Source: Halorubrum aethiopicum (GTDB lineage Archaea; Halobacteriota; Halobacteria; Halobacteriales; Haloferacaceae). From it: 64,000 nt of DNA. Location of the stretch: the NCBI RefSeq assembly GCF_001542905.1, contig NZ_LOAJ01000001.1:124001-188000 (forward strand). Direction: 5' to 3'. The first letter of the stretch is position 1. Each line of letters starts with the position of its first letter. The notes beneath the pieces were generated by a model. That model was not told the origin of the DNA. It worked only from the letters and a program-made list of their open reading frames with translations, and did no database searches. Below are positions 52,272 to 60,324 of the stretch, piece by piece. The translations under genes were made by a program, and so were the position numbers.

Positions 52272-53386
52272 CGCCGCGCGAGATCCGGGCGGACGTTCCC
52301 GCGCTGGACGAGGAGACGGCGTACCTCAACTACGGCGCGCACGGGCCGAGCCCGGAGTACGTCGTCGACGCCGCCGCCGACTTCCTCGCCGACCACGAGT
52401 ACGACCCGATCGGGACCGACCCCTACGAGCGCGCGTTCGGCACCTACGAGACGGTCCGCGAGCGGATCGCCGACTTCCTCGGAGCCGACGCCGAGGAGAT
52501 CGCCCTGACGGAGAGCACGACCGACGGGATCGCGCGGATCGCCGCCGCGATCGACTGGGAACCCGGCGACGTCGTCGTCCGGACCGACCTCGAACACCCG
52601 GCCGGCGTGCTGCCCTGGCGGCAGCTCGAGGAGGAGGCCGGGATCGAGGTCCGCGTCGTCGAGACCGAGAACGGTCGGATCGACCGCGACGCCTACGCCG
52701 ACGCGGTCGCGGACGCGCGGCTCGTCTGTTTCAGCGCGATCACCTGGACGCACGGCACCCGACTTCCCGTCCGGGACCTCGTGGAGATCGCGAACGACGC
52801 GGGCGCGTTCACCCTCGTCGACGCGGTCCAGTCACCGGGGCAGGTCCCCGTCGACCTCCACGAGTGGGGCGCGGACGCGGTCGCGGGTGCCGGCCACAAG
52901 TGGCTGCTCGGGCCGTGGGGAGCGGGCTTCCTCTACGTCGACCGCGCGGTCGCCGAGGGGATGACGCCGAGTTCCGTCGGCTACCGCGGGGTCGAGACGC
53001 CGACCGCCCACGACATCGAGTACGCGCCCGGCGCGAAGCGCTTCGAGGTCGGCACCACGACGCCGGCGGCGCACGTCGGGCTGCTCGAGGGGATCGACGC
53101 GATCGAGTCGGTCGGCCTCGACGCGATCACGAGCCGGATCGAGGACCTCACCGACCGCCTGAAGGCGGGCCTCGACGGGGAGCGGCTCCTGAGCCCGACC
53201 GAGTACGAGACCGGGCTCGTCACCGTCGACGTCGCGGAGCCCGAGGCGACCGTCGAGCGACTCCTCGAGCGGGGGATCGTCATCCGGGACCTTCCGCACC
53301 CGGACGCGGTCCGCGTGTCGGTCCACGCGGTCTCGACGGAGCGGGAGATCGATGACGTCGTCGCGGCGCTTTCCGAGGAGCCGTAG
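52268..53386 (+). CDS. class V aminotransferase (cysteine desulfurase-like)
   Basis: PLP enzyme of 372 residues. Seen are YLNYGAHGPSPEYVVDAAAD, LTESTTDGIARIAAAIDWEP, the Asp in TLVDAVQSPGQVPVD and the Schiff-base Lys in GAGHKWLLGPWGAGFLYVDR (about 211). The usual sulfur-accepting Cys of desulfurases, near the C-terminal RxGxHC motif, is absent: RVSVHAVSTER is there instead. It may be an isopenicillin epimerase-like lyase rather than a desulfurase. Confidence 0.82.
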   Translation: MTPREIRADVPALDEETAYLNYGAHGPSPEYVVDAAADFLADHEYDPIGTDPYERAFGTYETVRERIADFLGADAEEIALTESTTDGIARIAAAIDWEPGDVVVRTDLEHPAGVLPWRQLEEEAGIEVRVVETENGRIDRDAYADAVADARLVCFSAITWTHGTRLPVRDLVEIANDAGAFTLVDAVQSPGQVPVDLHEWGADAVAGAGHKWLLGPWGAGFLYVDRAVAEGMTPSSVGYRGVETPTAHDIEYAPGAKRFEVGTTTPAAHVGLLEGIDAIESVGLDAITSRIEDLTDRLKAGLDGERLLSPTEYETGLVTVDVAEPEATVERLLERGIVIRDLPHPDAVRVSVHAVSTEREIDDVVAALSEEP

Positions 53387-53459
53387 ACGGCGACGAGACG
53401 CCCGCCGTTCCGTCGACGGCACGACCGCCGTTCCGCCGTCGACGACGGGACCGACCGAT

Positions 53460-53482
53460 TTTTGCGCGGTCGGCACAATACA
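53460..53482 (-). promoter_or_regulatory. inverted AGTATTGT-N9-CCAAAA-like motif
   Basis: On the minus strand TGTATTGT (53482-53475), nine bases, then GCAAAA (53465-53460). Relative to the methyltransferase gene the motif is inverted, and its TTTTTG end is at the position of the A/T box (about 28 bp before the ATG). Six of eight bases or more agree with the strong copies. Confidence 0.5.
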
Positions 53483-53487
53483 GTCGT

Positions 53488-54045
53488 ATGGGATTTCACA
53501 CGTTCGACGCCGACCGGGCGGCGAAGCTCGAGGACCCCGAGCGCTACGCCTGGGTCTCCCGCGAGGAGCTGATCGACGCGGTCGACCCCGCCCCCGACGG
53601 GACGGTCGCCGACCTCGGCAGCGGCACGGGCTTTTACACCGACGACGTCGCGCCCCACGCCGGGACGGTGTACGGCGTCGACGTCCAGGCGGCGATGCAC
53701 GACCGCTACCGCGAGAAGGGGCTCCCCGAGAACGTCGAGCTTGTCGAGAGCGACGTGGCCGACCTGCCGTTCGACGCGGGCGCGCTCGACGCCGCCTTCT
53801 CGACGATGACGTTCCACGAGTTCGCCGACGACGACGCGGTCGCCGAACTCGCCAGGGTGTTGCGGACCGGCGGTCGCCTCGCGACCTTCGACTGGACCGC
53901 CGACGGCGACGGGGTCGCCGGACCGCCGCTCGACGAGCGGTACGACCTCACGGACGCGACCGAGATGCTCGAAGACGCCGGCTTCGAGGTCGTCCACGGA
54001 ACGACCCGCACGGAGACGTTCGCGGTCGTCGCGCTGGCACCGTGA
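53488..54045 (+). CDS. class I SAM methyltransferase
   Basis: Protein of 185 residues starting MGFHTFDADRAAKLEDPERY. The SAM site is VADLGSGTGFYTDDVAP (40-56), then VYGVDVQAAMHDRYREKGLP and the acidic motif LDAAFSTMTFHEFADDDA. It is UbiE-like. The substrate is unknown; thiols or selenium/arsenic compounds are possible in this context, but that is a guess. Confidence 0.8.
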   Translation: MGFHTFDADRAAKLEDPERYAWVSREELIDAVDPAPDGTVADLGSGTGFYTDDVAPHAGTVYGVDVQAAMHDRYREKGLPENVELVESDVADLPFDAGALDAAFSTMTFHEFADDDAVAELARVLRTGGRLATFDWTADGDGVAGPPLDERYDLTDATEMLEDAGFEVVHGTTRTETFAVVALAP

Positions 54046-54129
54046 GAGCGAGGATCTGAATATCCTTTGTGAGTTCTCGACGGGCGGTACGTTCCGGCCC
54101 GATTTCTATCAGTACAGTCAAAATAACGA

Positions 54130-54413
54130 GCGATCGCCGGAGCGGTGGCGCGCCGGTGAGTGCCGCGGAGCGGCACGAACCGCCCGCGAGGGACGCCACG
54201 AGCGCTTGAAAAGCGCGAGTGGCGAGGCTGGGGAGGCGTGAGGTGCGGGGCGGTACGGTTGGGTGGGACTCAAAGGGGCAGTCGCGAGGACGACGCCCGG
54301 CGACGGAAGCACCACAGCGAAGGAGCGGGAGCGACTGAGCGAGGAGCGCACCGAGCCGCGCGAGTCCTCGCGGCTGGGGCTTTGGAGACGTTCACCGCGC
54401 CAGCAACGATCCC
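54130..54413 (+). repeat. structured repeat, copy E
   Basis: Cleanest copy. Ends pair: GATCG (54132-54136) with CGATC (54407-54411), GCGGTG (54142-54147) with CACCGC (54393-54398). Hairpins: TGCCGC/GCGGCA (54161-54175), GCCAC/GTGGC (54195-54223) with an inner GCGC pair. Long stem 54279-54291 with 54364-54376. Boxes at about 54223-54243, 54262-54281 and 54374-54385. The rest of 54046-54536 holds no gene. Confidence 0.82.
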
Positions 54414-54536
54414 GAACCGATCGACCCGATATCTCTCAAAACAACCGTTCTATAAGCACGCTCCAACGAGCGGGCGTTTCAAACGAATCCTGTCGAAAAA
54501 CGTATTCAAACGGATCAGAATCCGGATCTCGACCCG

Positions 54537-54914
54537 TCACTCTACGTGCTCGTCCACCCACGCGGCAAGGTCGTCGCCGGGGATGAACCCCTCCGCACGC
54601 CGGGCGACCGGCTCGCCGTCGACGAAGAGGACGAACAGCGGGACGCTTCGCACGTCGAAGCGCTCGACGAGCGGCGGGTCGTCGCGGGGGTTGAGAAGCG
54701 CCACGTCGACGTCGACCGTGCGCGCGACGTTCCCGAGGACGGGCTCCATGCTCGCGCAGATCCCGCAGCCCTCGGTGTAGAACTCGACGAGCGCGGCGTC
54801 GGTGCCGGCGAGGAACTCGTCGAGAGCGACCTCGTCGGCCAGCGCGGTCGGCCGATCGCGGGAGCCGTTCCCGACGCGATCGTCGCCGCCGGACGACACA
54901 GTATTGGAGTTCAT
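54537..54914 (-). CDS. thioredoxin-like protein with CGIC site
   Basis: A 125-residue protein. After 25 disordered residues comes a thioredoxin fold with ALVEFYTEGCGICASMEPVL (Cys50, Cys53) and cis-Pro in VRSVPLFVLFVDGE. The ATG at 54914 is about 26 bp after a CTTTATG box on the minus strand; a GTG at 54920 is possible. The site sequence differs from the usual CGPC, which should change its redox potential. Confidence 0.86.
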   Translation of the reverse strand: MNSNTVSSGGDDRVGNGSRDRPTALADEVALDEFLAGTDAALVEFYTEGCGICASMEPVLGNVARTVDVDVALLNPRDDPPLVERFDVRSVPLFVLFVDGEPVARRAEGFIPGDDLAAWVDEHVE

Positions 54915-54964
54915 ACACACTATTGATGTCGAGACGGCATAAAGGCTCGCTTCCGAAGGACCCG

Positions 54965-55423
54965 TCAGTCGTCGCTCGGCGCGGCGGCGGGCGCGCCCTC
55001 GGCGTTCCGGCTGCGCCAGAGCCCTTGAGCGTACGCGCCGACGAACATGCCGCCGATCGCGTAGAGGATCGGCCAGTTGCCGACGCCGAGGCTGGCGTAG
55101 GCCGCGCCGGGACAGATCCCGGAGAGCCCCCAGCCGACGCCGAAGACCGAGCCGCCGACGAGGACGTTCCGGTCGAACGACTTCAGTCGCCGGCGGTACG
55201 GTCGACCCGTCAAGGGGGCCGACTCGCGCAGCCTCGGCAGCGTCCAGAACGCGATCCCCGCGACGATCGAGCCGCCGAACATCACGAACAGGAGGCCGAG
55301 GTCGTCGAACGTCAGGAAGGCCAGGACGACCTCCGGCCGGGCCATGTGGCTGAACCCGAGCCCGAAGCCGAACACGAGCCCGCCGAGGAGGACGAGCGGC
55401 ATGAAGAGCGGGTGTCGGCTCAC
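54965..55423 (-). CDS. YeeE/YedE-type sulfur permease, second half (DUF6691)
   Basis: Membrane protein of 152 residues with four helices: LVLLGGLVFGFGLGFSHMAR, FVMFGGSIVAGIAFWTLPRL, NVLVGGSVFGVGWGLSGICP and AIGGMFVGAYAQGL. The motif GLSGICPGAA has the Cys typical of thiosulfate-type transporters. The start is GTG, overlapping the stop of the next gene upstream by GTGA. The two together equal one full YeeE/YedE permease. Confidence 0.85.
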   Translation of the reverse strand: MSRHPLFMPLVLLGGLVFGFGLGFSHMARPEVVLAFLTFDDLGLLFVMFGGSIVAGIAFWTLPRLRESAPLTGRPYRRRLKSFDRNVLVGGSVFGVGWGLSGICPGAAYASLGVGNWPILYAIGGMFVGAYAQGLWRSRNAEGAPAAAPSDD

Positions 55424-55944
55424 GGGGCCACCCCCAGCGCCGCGACGGCGTTCGCGGTCAAAATCGCGACGAGGAGGAACGTCGCCACGCCGACGAGCGA
55501 GGTGCGCGAGACCGACCCGACGCCGCAGATGCCGTGGCCCGAGGTACACCCCTTCCCGACGCGGGTGCCGATCCCGACGAGGACCCCGCCGACGAACAGT
55601 CGCCACGGCGAGACCCCGGTGGTCCAGGCGCTGCCCGCGACCGACCAGGGGTCGCCCTGGTAGATCAGCGCGTAGACGGCCGCGCCGCCGATTATCCCCA
55701 GGGTGAAGACGACGCGCCAGTCGCGCGAGGAACGGTACTGCGCGAACCGCGAGCGCCCCGAGACGTACGAGAGCGTCGACTCGAGGAACGTGCTCGCGCC
55801 CGCCGCGATCCCCGTTCCGAGGTAGATCAGGACGGTGCCGAGCCCGACGAGCAGCCCGCCGATCGCGTACCGCGAGACCCCGTTGGGAAACAGCGCGTCG
55901 ACGGTGCCGGCCCCGAGCAGGTCTGCGAGAGCGGAGGCGATCAT
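55420..55944 (-). CDS. YeeE/YedE-type sulfur permease, first half
   Basis: Membrane protein of 174 residues with about five helices. The signature GTRVGKGCTSGHGICGVGS contains the two cysteines that in the family handle thiosulfate or persulfide sulfur. It is coupled to the DUF6691 half. It is downstream of the rhodanese/beta-lactamase gene, so imported sulfur may meet that enzyme. Confidence 0.86.
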   Translation of the reverse strand: MIASALADLLGAGTVDALFPNGVSRYAIGGLLVGLGTVLIYLGTGIAAGASTFLESTLSYVSGRSRFAQYRSSRDWRVVFTLGIIGGAAVYALIYQGDPWSVAGSAWTTGVSPWRLFVGGVLVGIGTRVGKGCTSGHGICGVGSVSRTSLVGVATFLLVAILTANAVAALGVAP

Positions 55945-56052
55945 CGGCGATCACCGCCGGTCGTGGTCGGGCCCGTCGCGTGCCGGGTCACGGTCGGGTC
56001 GCGGACCGCGATCGGTTCGGGGATCGCGATCTGATCGGGAGTCACGGTCGGG

Positions 56053-57254
56053 TCAGTCGTCGCTCGTGAGCGCATCCTGGCTCGCGGCGCAGTTGTTCGG
56101 GCCGAGCTCGAGCGCGAACGCCTCGTCGTCGTCGACGGGGTTCCGCCCGAGGTTGGTTGCGATGACCTCCTCGTAATTGGCCGGTCGGGGGGCATGTCCG
56201 CGAGGACGGTCTCGACGAAGGTAGCCTCGTCGGCCGAGAGCGCGTCCATGCGCTCGCGGAGGTCGCCGATCGACGCGGTGTAGGTGCCGTCGGCGGCCGG
56301 CTCGGCCGCGTCGCTGAAGTGCGCGCCGCCGACGAGGACGTCGTCGCCGACCGTCAACACGCGGTTCCGAAGCGAGTCGTACAGGGTCCGGGCGGCCGCG
56401 GGAGCGCCCTCGTCGCCCTCCTCGAGGTCGGGGCGGGCGACGCTCTCGACGAAGAGCCCGTCGCCGGTCGCGAGCAGGCTCCCGCCGAGCAGATAGGAGG
56501 TCATCCCGGTGGTGTGGCCGGGCGTGAACACGGTCTCGATCGTCGCCTCGCCGACCGCGAACTCGTCGCCGTCGGTCGTCAGCGTGACCTCGTCCGCGTA
56601 GGTGACGCCGCGGTCGGCGGCGGCGGACGGCAGGACCGCCTCGACGCCCTCGGCGGCCAGCTCGCGGAGCCCGGAGACGTGGTCCGCGTGGACGTGCGTG
56701 TCGAACGCGTACGTCAGCTCGACGCCGAGTTCCGCGGCGTCGGCGAGGTAGCGGTCGGTGAACGCGCGGAGCGGGTCGATCACGGCGGCCTCGCCGTCGT
56801 CGTACAGCAGGTAGGCGAGACAGCCGCTCGAGGGACGCTGGTACTGGAGGAGCGTTCCCGGCCCGTCGTAGCCGGTCACCTCGTGGGCCTCGTAGATCGA
56901 CGCCCAGCCGTTCATGCCGTCCTCGAGGTGGTCGACGTCGTAGCCGCGGTCGGCGAGCGCGCCGGCGACGTACTCGCTCGCGCCGCCCTTCGCACACAGC
57001 ACGGTGACGTGCTCGTCGTCGGGGATCGGCCCGAGGACGGCGTCGTCGATCTCCTCGTCGAGGAAGTGGAAGTAGGGCGCGTTGATCGAGTCGACGCTCT
57101 CGCCGTCGATACGCCACTCCTCGTAGTCGCTCGACGTCCGCGCGTCGAGCAGCATCACCGACTCTCCGGCGTCGATGCGGTCTTTGAGCGTTTCGGGTGC
57201 GATCGAGTCGACGTCCGAGTCCGGCGTCGGAAAGTCCATCTCGTCTGCGTCCAT
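56053..57254 (-). pseudogene. rhodanese plus metallo-beta-lactamase protein (persulfide dioxygenase-like), frameshifted
   Basis: Residues 20-125 form a rhodanese domain with the active Cys87 (TVLCAKGGAS). Residues 135-340 form a beta-lactamase fold with the metal motif THVHADH (186-192), then FTPGHTTGMTSYLL and LATGDGLFVESVARPD. Such fusions act on glutathione-like persulfides (ETHE1 type). After VETVLADMPP the frame changes at a run of six G (56187-56192, C on the coding strand). One more base would give PRPANYEEVIATNLGRNPVD and a normal end at 56053. As written, the frame reads on to 55941 with a nonsense tail. The 55945-56052 gap holds nothing else. Confidence 0.85.
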
Positions 57255-57303
57255 GTACGCCCTCCACTATCGGACGTATCGGCTTAAGCTTTCTCATGAT
57301 AAT

Positions 57304-57322
57304 GTACAATATATACAATATT
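57304..57322 (-). promoter_or_regulatory. double TATTGT site upstream of the rhodanese/beta-lactamase gene
   Basis: TATTGT is found twice on the minus strand (57320-57315 and 57311-57306), 9 bp start to start, in an A/T-rich patch about 20 bp upstream of the likely A/T box (CTTAAG near 57283-57288). Confidence 0.55.
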
Positions 57323-57484
57323 TAGATGTTGGACGAGGAACCGATACTCGAACCTAAACGAGTTGAAACAGCAGTTTAGTCGGGATTCACGCGAAGTACT
57401 CCGAGATACGGCCGAATCGAAACGTGGTGTCGTTCAGTAGTTCAGGTCAATCACAAGAATCGACACACTTATCTCCGAACATTC

Positions 57485-57507
57485 AATATTGTGCTACATC
57501 CCCAACA
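57485..57507 (+). promoter_or_regulatory. AATATTGT-N9-CCAACA motif before tusA
   Basis: AATATTGT at 57485-57492, nine bases, then CCAACA at 57502-57507. It is a weak form of the shared motif with the same spacing, located between the A/T box (ACTTATC, about 57466) and the ATG at 57522. Confidence 0.55.
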
Positions 57508-57521
57508 CGGGGACCGCAACC

Positions 57522-57776
57522 ATGAGCACGGAAACCGCGACCGAGACGCTCGACGTGAAGGGAAAGAACTGCCCGATGCCGGTCATCGAGACCAAGGGGG
57601 CGTTCGACGGCCTCGAGGTCGGCGACGTCCTCGAGGTCGTCTCGACCGACTCGGGGAGCATGAGCGACATCGAGGGGTGGGCGGAATCGACCGCGGGTGC
57701 CGAGCTGGTCGACCAGGAGGAGGCCACCGAGGACGGGACGGCGGTGTACAAACACTACGTCCGGAAGGCGGAGTGA
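57522..57776 (+). CDS. TusA-family sulfur carrier
   Basis: An 84-residue protein. The sulfur-binding Cys17 is in GKNCPMPVIETKGAFDG, and the C-terminal half has the usual VVSTDSGSMSDIEGWAESTA. TusA proteins hold persulfide sulfur for transfer. It is co-transcribed with the DsrE-like gene that starts one base after its stop. Confidence 0.9.
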   Translation: MSTETATETLDVKGKNCPMPVIETKGAFDGLEVGDVLEVVSTDSGSMSDIEGWAESTAGAELVDQEEATEDGTAVYKHYVRKAE

Positions 57777-57777
57777 G

Positions 57778-58365
57778 ATGAGCGCGGACACACAGTCGTC
57801 CGAGGACGGCGAGTTCTCGCCCGACGACGTCGCCGACCTGCGCGCGCAGGTCGAGGCGCTGGAGACCGAGGTCGACGACCTCCGGAGCGAGGTCGACGAC
57901 GGAGGCCCCGGAAGGATGGTGATCATCGCGACAAAGGGGACGCTCGACATGGCGTACCCGCCGCTGATCCTCGCGAGCACGGCCGCCGCGTTCGGCTACG
58001 ACGTCACCGTCTTCCACACCTTCTGGGGCCTCGAGATCCTCCACGAGGAGAACTCGAAGGACCTCGGGTTGAGTTCCGTCGGCAACCCCAACATGCCCGT
58101 TCCGAACGCCATCGCCGCGCTCCCGGGGATGGACCGGATGACGGCGCGGATGATGCGAAACCGGATCGAGGACAACGACGTGGCCTCGGTCGAGGAGCTG
58201 ATCGAGACCTCCCTCGCGAGCGGCGTCGACCTCCAGGCGTGTCAGATGACGATCGATCTCCTCGGCTACGACGAGGACGACTTCTACGACGGCGTGACGA
58301 CCGGCGTGGGCGCGGCCTCCGCCTTCCGGGACATGGCCGAGGCCGACGTCCAACTCCTCGTTTGA
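57778..58365 (+). CDS. DsrE/DsrF-like sulfur-relay protein (DsrE2 type)
   Basis: Protein of 195 residues. A short coiled coil (VADLRAQVEALETEVDDLRS, residues about 18-37) is followed by the DsrE fold: MVIIATKGTLDMAYPPLILA, VTVFHTFWGLEIL and SGVDLQACQMTIDLLGY with the candidate sulfur Cys. In the family, DsrE2 proteins work with TusA and rhodanese in persulfide transfer. One base separates it from tusA. Confidence 0.87.
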   Translation: MSADTQSSEDGEFSPDDVADLRAQVEALETEVDDLRSEVDDGGPGRMVIIATKGTLDMAYPPLILASTAAAFGYDVTVFHTFWGLEILHEENSKDLGLSSVGNPNMPVPNAIAALPGMDRMTARMMRNRIEDNDVASVEELIETSLASGVDLQACQMTIDLLGYDEDDFYDGVTTGVGAASAFRDMAEADVQLLV

Positions 58366-58465
58366 ACCGCCCAGGCGGCACGCGACCGGCCCGCTTCGAC
58401 TGAGCCGTTTCGGCCCGACTCGCTTCGACCCGACTCGCTTCGCCAGAGCGAAGCGAACGGATCCG

Positions 58466-59176
58466 TCAGGACTCGTTTTCCGGCGACCGCGACCGCCCGA
58501 TCGCCTTCGAGAGCGCGAGCACGTAGCCAAGCCCGTACTGTATCTCGGGGTCGCGGAGCCCGCGTGCGAGCCCCACGGCACCCACCTTCGACGGCTCGCT
58601 CCGCTGGGCCGCGCCGAGCCCCGCCAGGAGCGTCTTCGTTCCCTCGCGGACCTCCTCGTCGGCCGCGGCGTCCGCGACCTCGCCGAGGGCGGCCCCGGTG
58701 CCCGCGAGCGACCGAACCATCCCGTCGTCGAGCGCCGCGGTCGCGAGCGAGCCGACCTGCCCCAGCTCCGCGAGCTCGTCGAGGGTGCCGCTCCGCTGGA
58801 GTTCGATCAGCGTCTCCATCGCCTCCCGGAGCTCGTCGCCGTTGTCGCCGACGGTCGCCGCGAGTTCGACGGTCTCCGCCGTCGCCAGCCCGTCGGCCGA
58901 CTCCGCGAGCGTCGACGCCGTGCCCGCGAGCTCGACGACCATCTCGTCCGTGAGCGCGGCCTCGCCGAGCGCGAGCACGTCGAGCAGGTCGTTGACCGCG
59001 TCGAGCCGGTCGAGGAACGTCGCGACGGCCTCGGGGTTCTCGGCGACGAGCGCCTCGAGCTCGTCGCGGTCGAGGTCCTCCCGACCGACGTCGTCCGCCC
59101 TCCCGGCGTCGTCCGCCCTCCCGGCGTCGTTCGCCTCCGCGACGTCGTCCGCCTCCTCGGCGTCTTCCCCCGACAT
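58466..59176 (-). CDS. DUF1641 protein
   Basis: A 236-residue mostly helical protein with the repeated pattern LLDVLALGEAALTDEMVVEL, ELREAMETLIELQRSGTLDE and LARGLRDPEIQYGLGYVLAL. DUF1641 genes are often next to SQR-like flavoproteins and are thought to help them; that is known by association only. The first 40 residues have a repeated ADDAGR segment. The start lies one base from the SQR gene's stop. Confidence 0.84.
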   Translation of the reverse strand: MSGEDAEEADDVAEANDAGRADDAGRADDVGREDLDRDELEALVAENPEAVATFLDRLDAVNDLLDVLALGEAALTDEMVVELAGTASTLAESADGLATAETVELAATVGDNGDELREAMETLIELQRSGTLDELAELGQVGSLATAALDDGMVRSLAGTGAALGEVADAAADEEVREGTKTLLAGLGAAQRSEPSKVGAVGLARGLRDPEIQYGLGYVLALSKAIGRSRSPENES

Positions 59177-59177
59177 C

Positions 59178-60323
59178 TCAGAGCAACCCCCGGGCGGTGA
59201 GCCAGTAGGCCTCGTTGTACGCCAGCTTCGACCAGTGGAGCTTCTCCGAGGGCGGCGCGGGCGACGGCGGGTTCTCGTAGTCGAACTCGACGAACGACGC
59301 CGCGTCCATCCCCGTCTCGACGAAACAGAGCGTCTTGCCGTCGTACGTCGCCGTCGCGGGGCGGCCGCGGACCTCGCTCGCGATCCGCCGGGCCACGACG
59401 CCCGCCTGGTAGTGGGCGACGCTGCCCGCGTTGGGGACGCCCGTCGTCGCGGCGTCGCCGATCGCGTAGACGCCCTCGGCGCGCTCGGCCTCGAGCGTGT
59501 GCTTGTCGACGTCGACCCACCCGCGGTCGCCGAGGTCGGCCTCCGCGACGACGTCGACGCCGCGGTGCGGCGGGACGCCGACGAGGAGGTCGTAGTCGAG
59601 TTCGGTCCCCTCCATGGAGGCGATCGTCCCCGCGTCGGGATCGACCGCCTCGACGTTGAAGAACGTCTCCACGCCGATGTCGCGCTCGTCCATGAGCGGT
59701 CGCGCCCACTCCGCGATGTTCGCGTTCCCGTGGACGCGGCCGATCGGGTAGGTGTAGGTGATGTCGACGTCCTCGCGCAGCCCGCGCTCGCGGAACCAGT
59801 CGTCCGCCATGAAGACGAACTCGAGGGGCGCCGCGGGACACATGTGCGGCGTGCCGACGACGCTCAAGACGAGGTGGCCCGCCGTCATCGAGAGCAGCTC
59901 CTCGCGGAGCGCGACCGCGCCGGACTCGGAGTAGTAGTCGTGACCGCCCTCGGCGAGTCCGGGGACCTCGGCCGGCGCGAGCGTCGACCCCGTCGCGACG
60001 ACGAGGTGGTCGTACGCGAGCGGACCGGGACCGTCGCGGAGCGCGAGCTCCCTCGCGTCCGTGTCGATCCCGGTCACCCGGTCGACGACCACATCGACCC
60101 GGGAGTCGACGAGCTCCCGGAGCGGCCGCCGGCCGTCCGCGGGCTCGCGCTGCCCGAACGGGACGTACAGCCACACCGGCTTGTACACGTGGTCCGGGCC
60201 GTCGTTGATCAGCGTCACCTCGACGTCGCCGGCGTCGATCTCCGCGGCGAGCCGGTCGGCGAGGTCGTTCGCGAGCACCGTCCCGCCGGTGCCGCCGCCG
60301 AGGATCGCGATCCGGTCGACCAT
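59178..60323 (-). CDS. sulfide:quinone oxidoreductase-like flavoprotein
   Basis: FAD enzyme of 381 residues. The FAD site is IAILGGGTGGTVLANDLADR; the central Cys is in GTPHMCPAAPLEFVFMADDW, the family's CxGAPxE spot; a second Cys is in KTLCFVETG. The third Cys of classical SQR is not seen, so it may be a type that makes short polysulfides or uses another acceptor. Electrons should go to menaquinone at the membrane. It is between a TusA gene and DUF1641 in one transcript. Confidence 0.87.
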   Translation of the reverse strand: MVDRIAILGGGTGGTVLANDLADRLAAEIDAGDVEVTLINDGPDHVYKPVWLYVPFGQREPADGRRPLRELVDSRVDVVVDRVTGIDTDARELALRDGPGPLAYDHLVVATGSTLAPAEVPGLAEGGHDYYSESGAVALREELLSMTAGHLVLSVVGTPHMCPAAPLEFVFMADDWFRERGLREDVDITYTYPIGRVHGNANIAEWARPLMDERDIGVETFFNVEAVDPDAGTIASMEGTELDYDLLVGVPPHRGVDVVAEADLGDRGWVDVDKHTLEAERAEGVYAIGDAATTGVPNAGSVAHYQAGVVARRIASEVRGRPATATYDGKTLCFVETGMDAASFVEFDYENPPSPAPPSEKLHWSKLAYNEAYWLTARGLL

Positions 60324-60324
60324 C

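Noticed and set aside
54891-54930. A further AGTATTGT motif (AGTATTGG) at the CGIC thioredoxin gene
   Set aside because: No CCAAAA at the nine-base spacing and it lies inside the first codons, so it is not counted as a site.
55941-56190. The Ser/Thr/Arg-rich tail of the rhodanese/beta-lactamase frame as a real domain
   Set aside because: It arises only after the C6 frameshift; the other frame gives a conserved-looking end.
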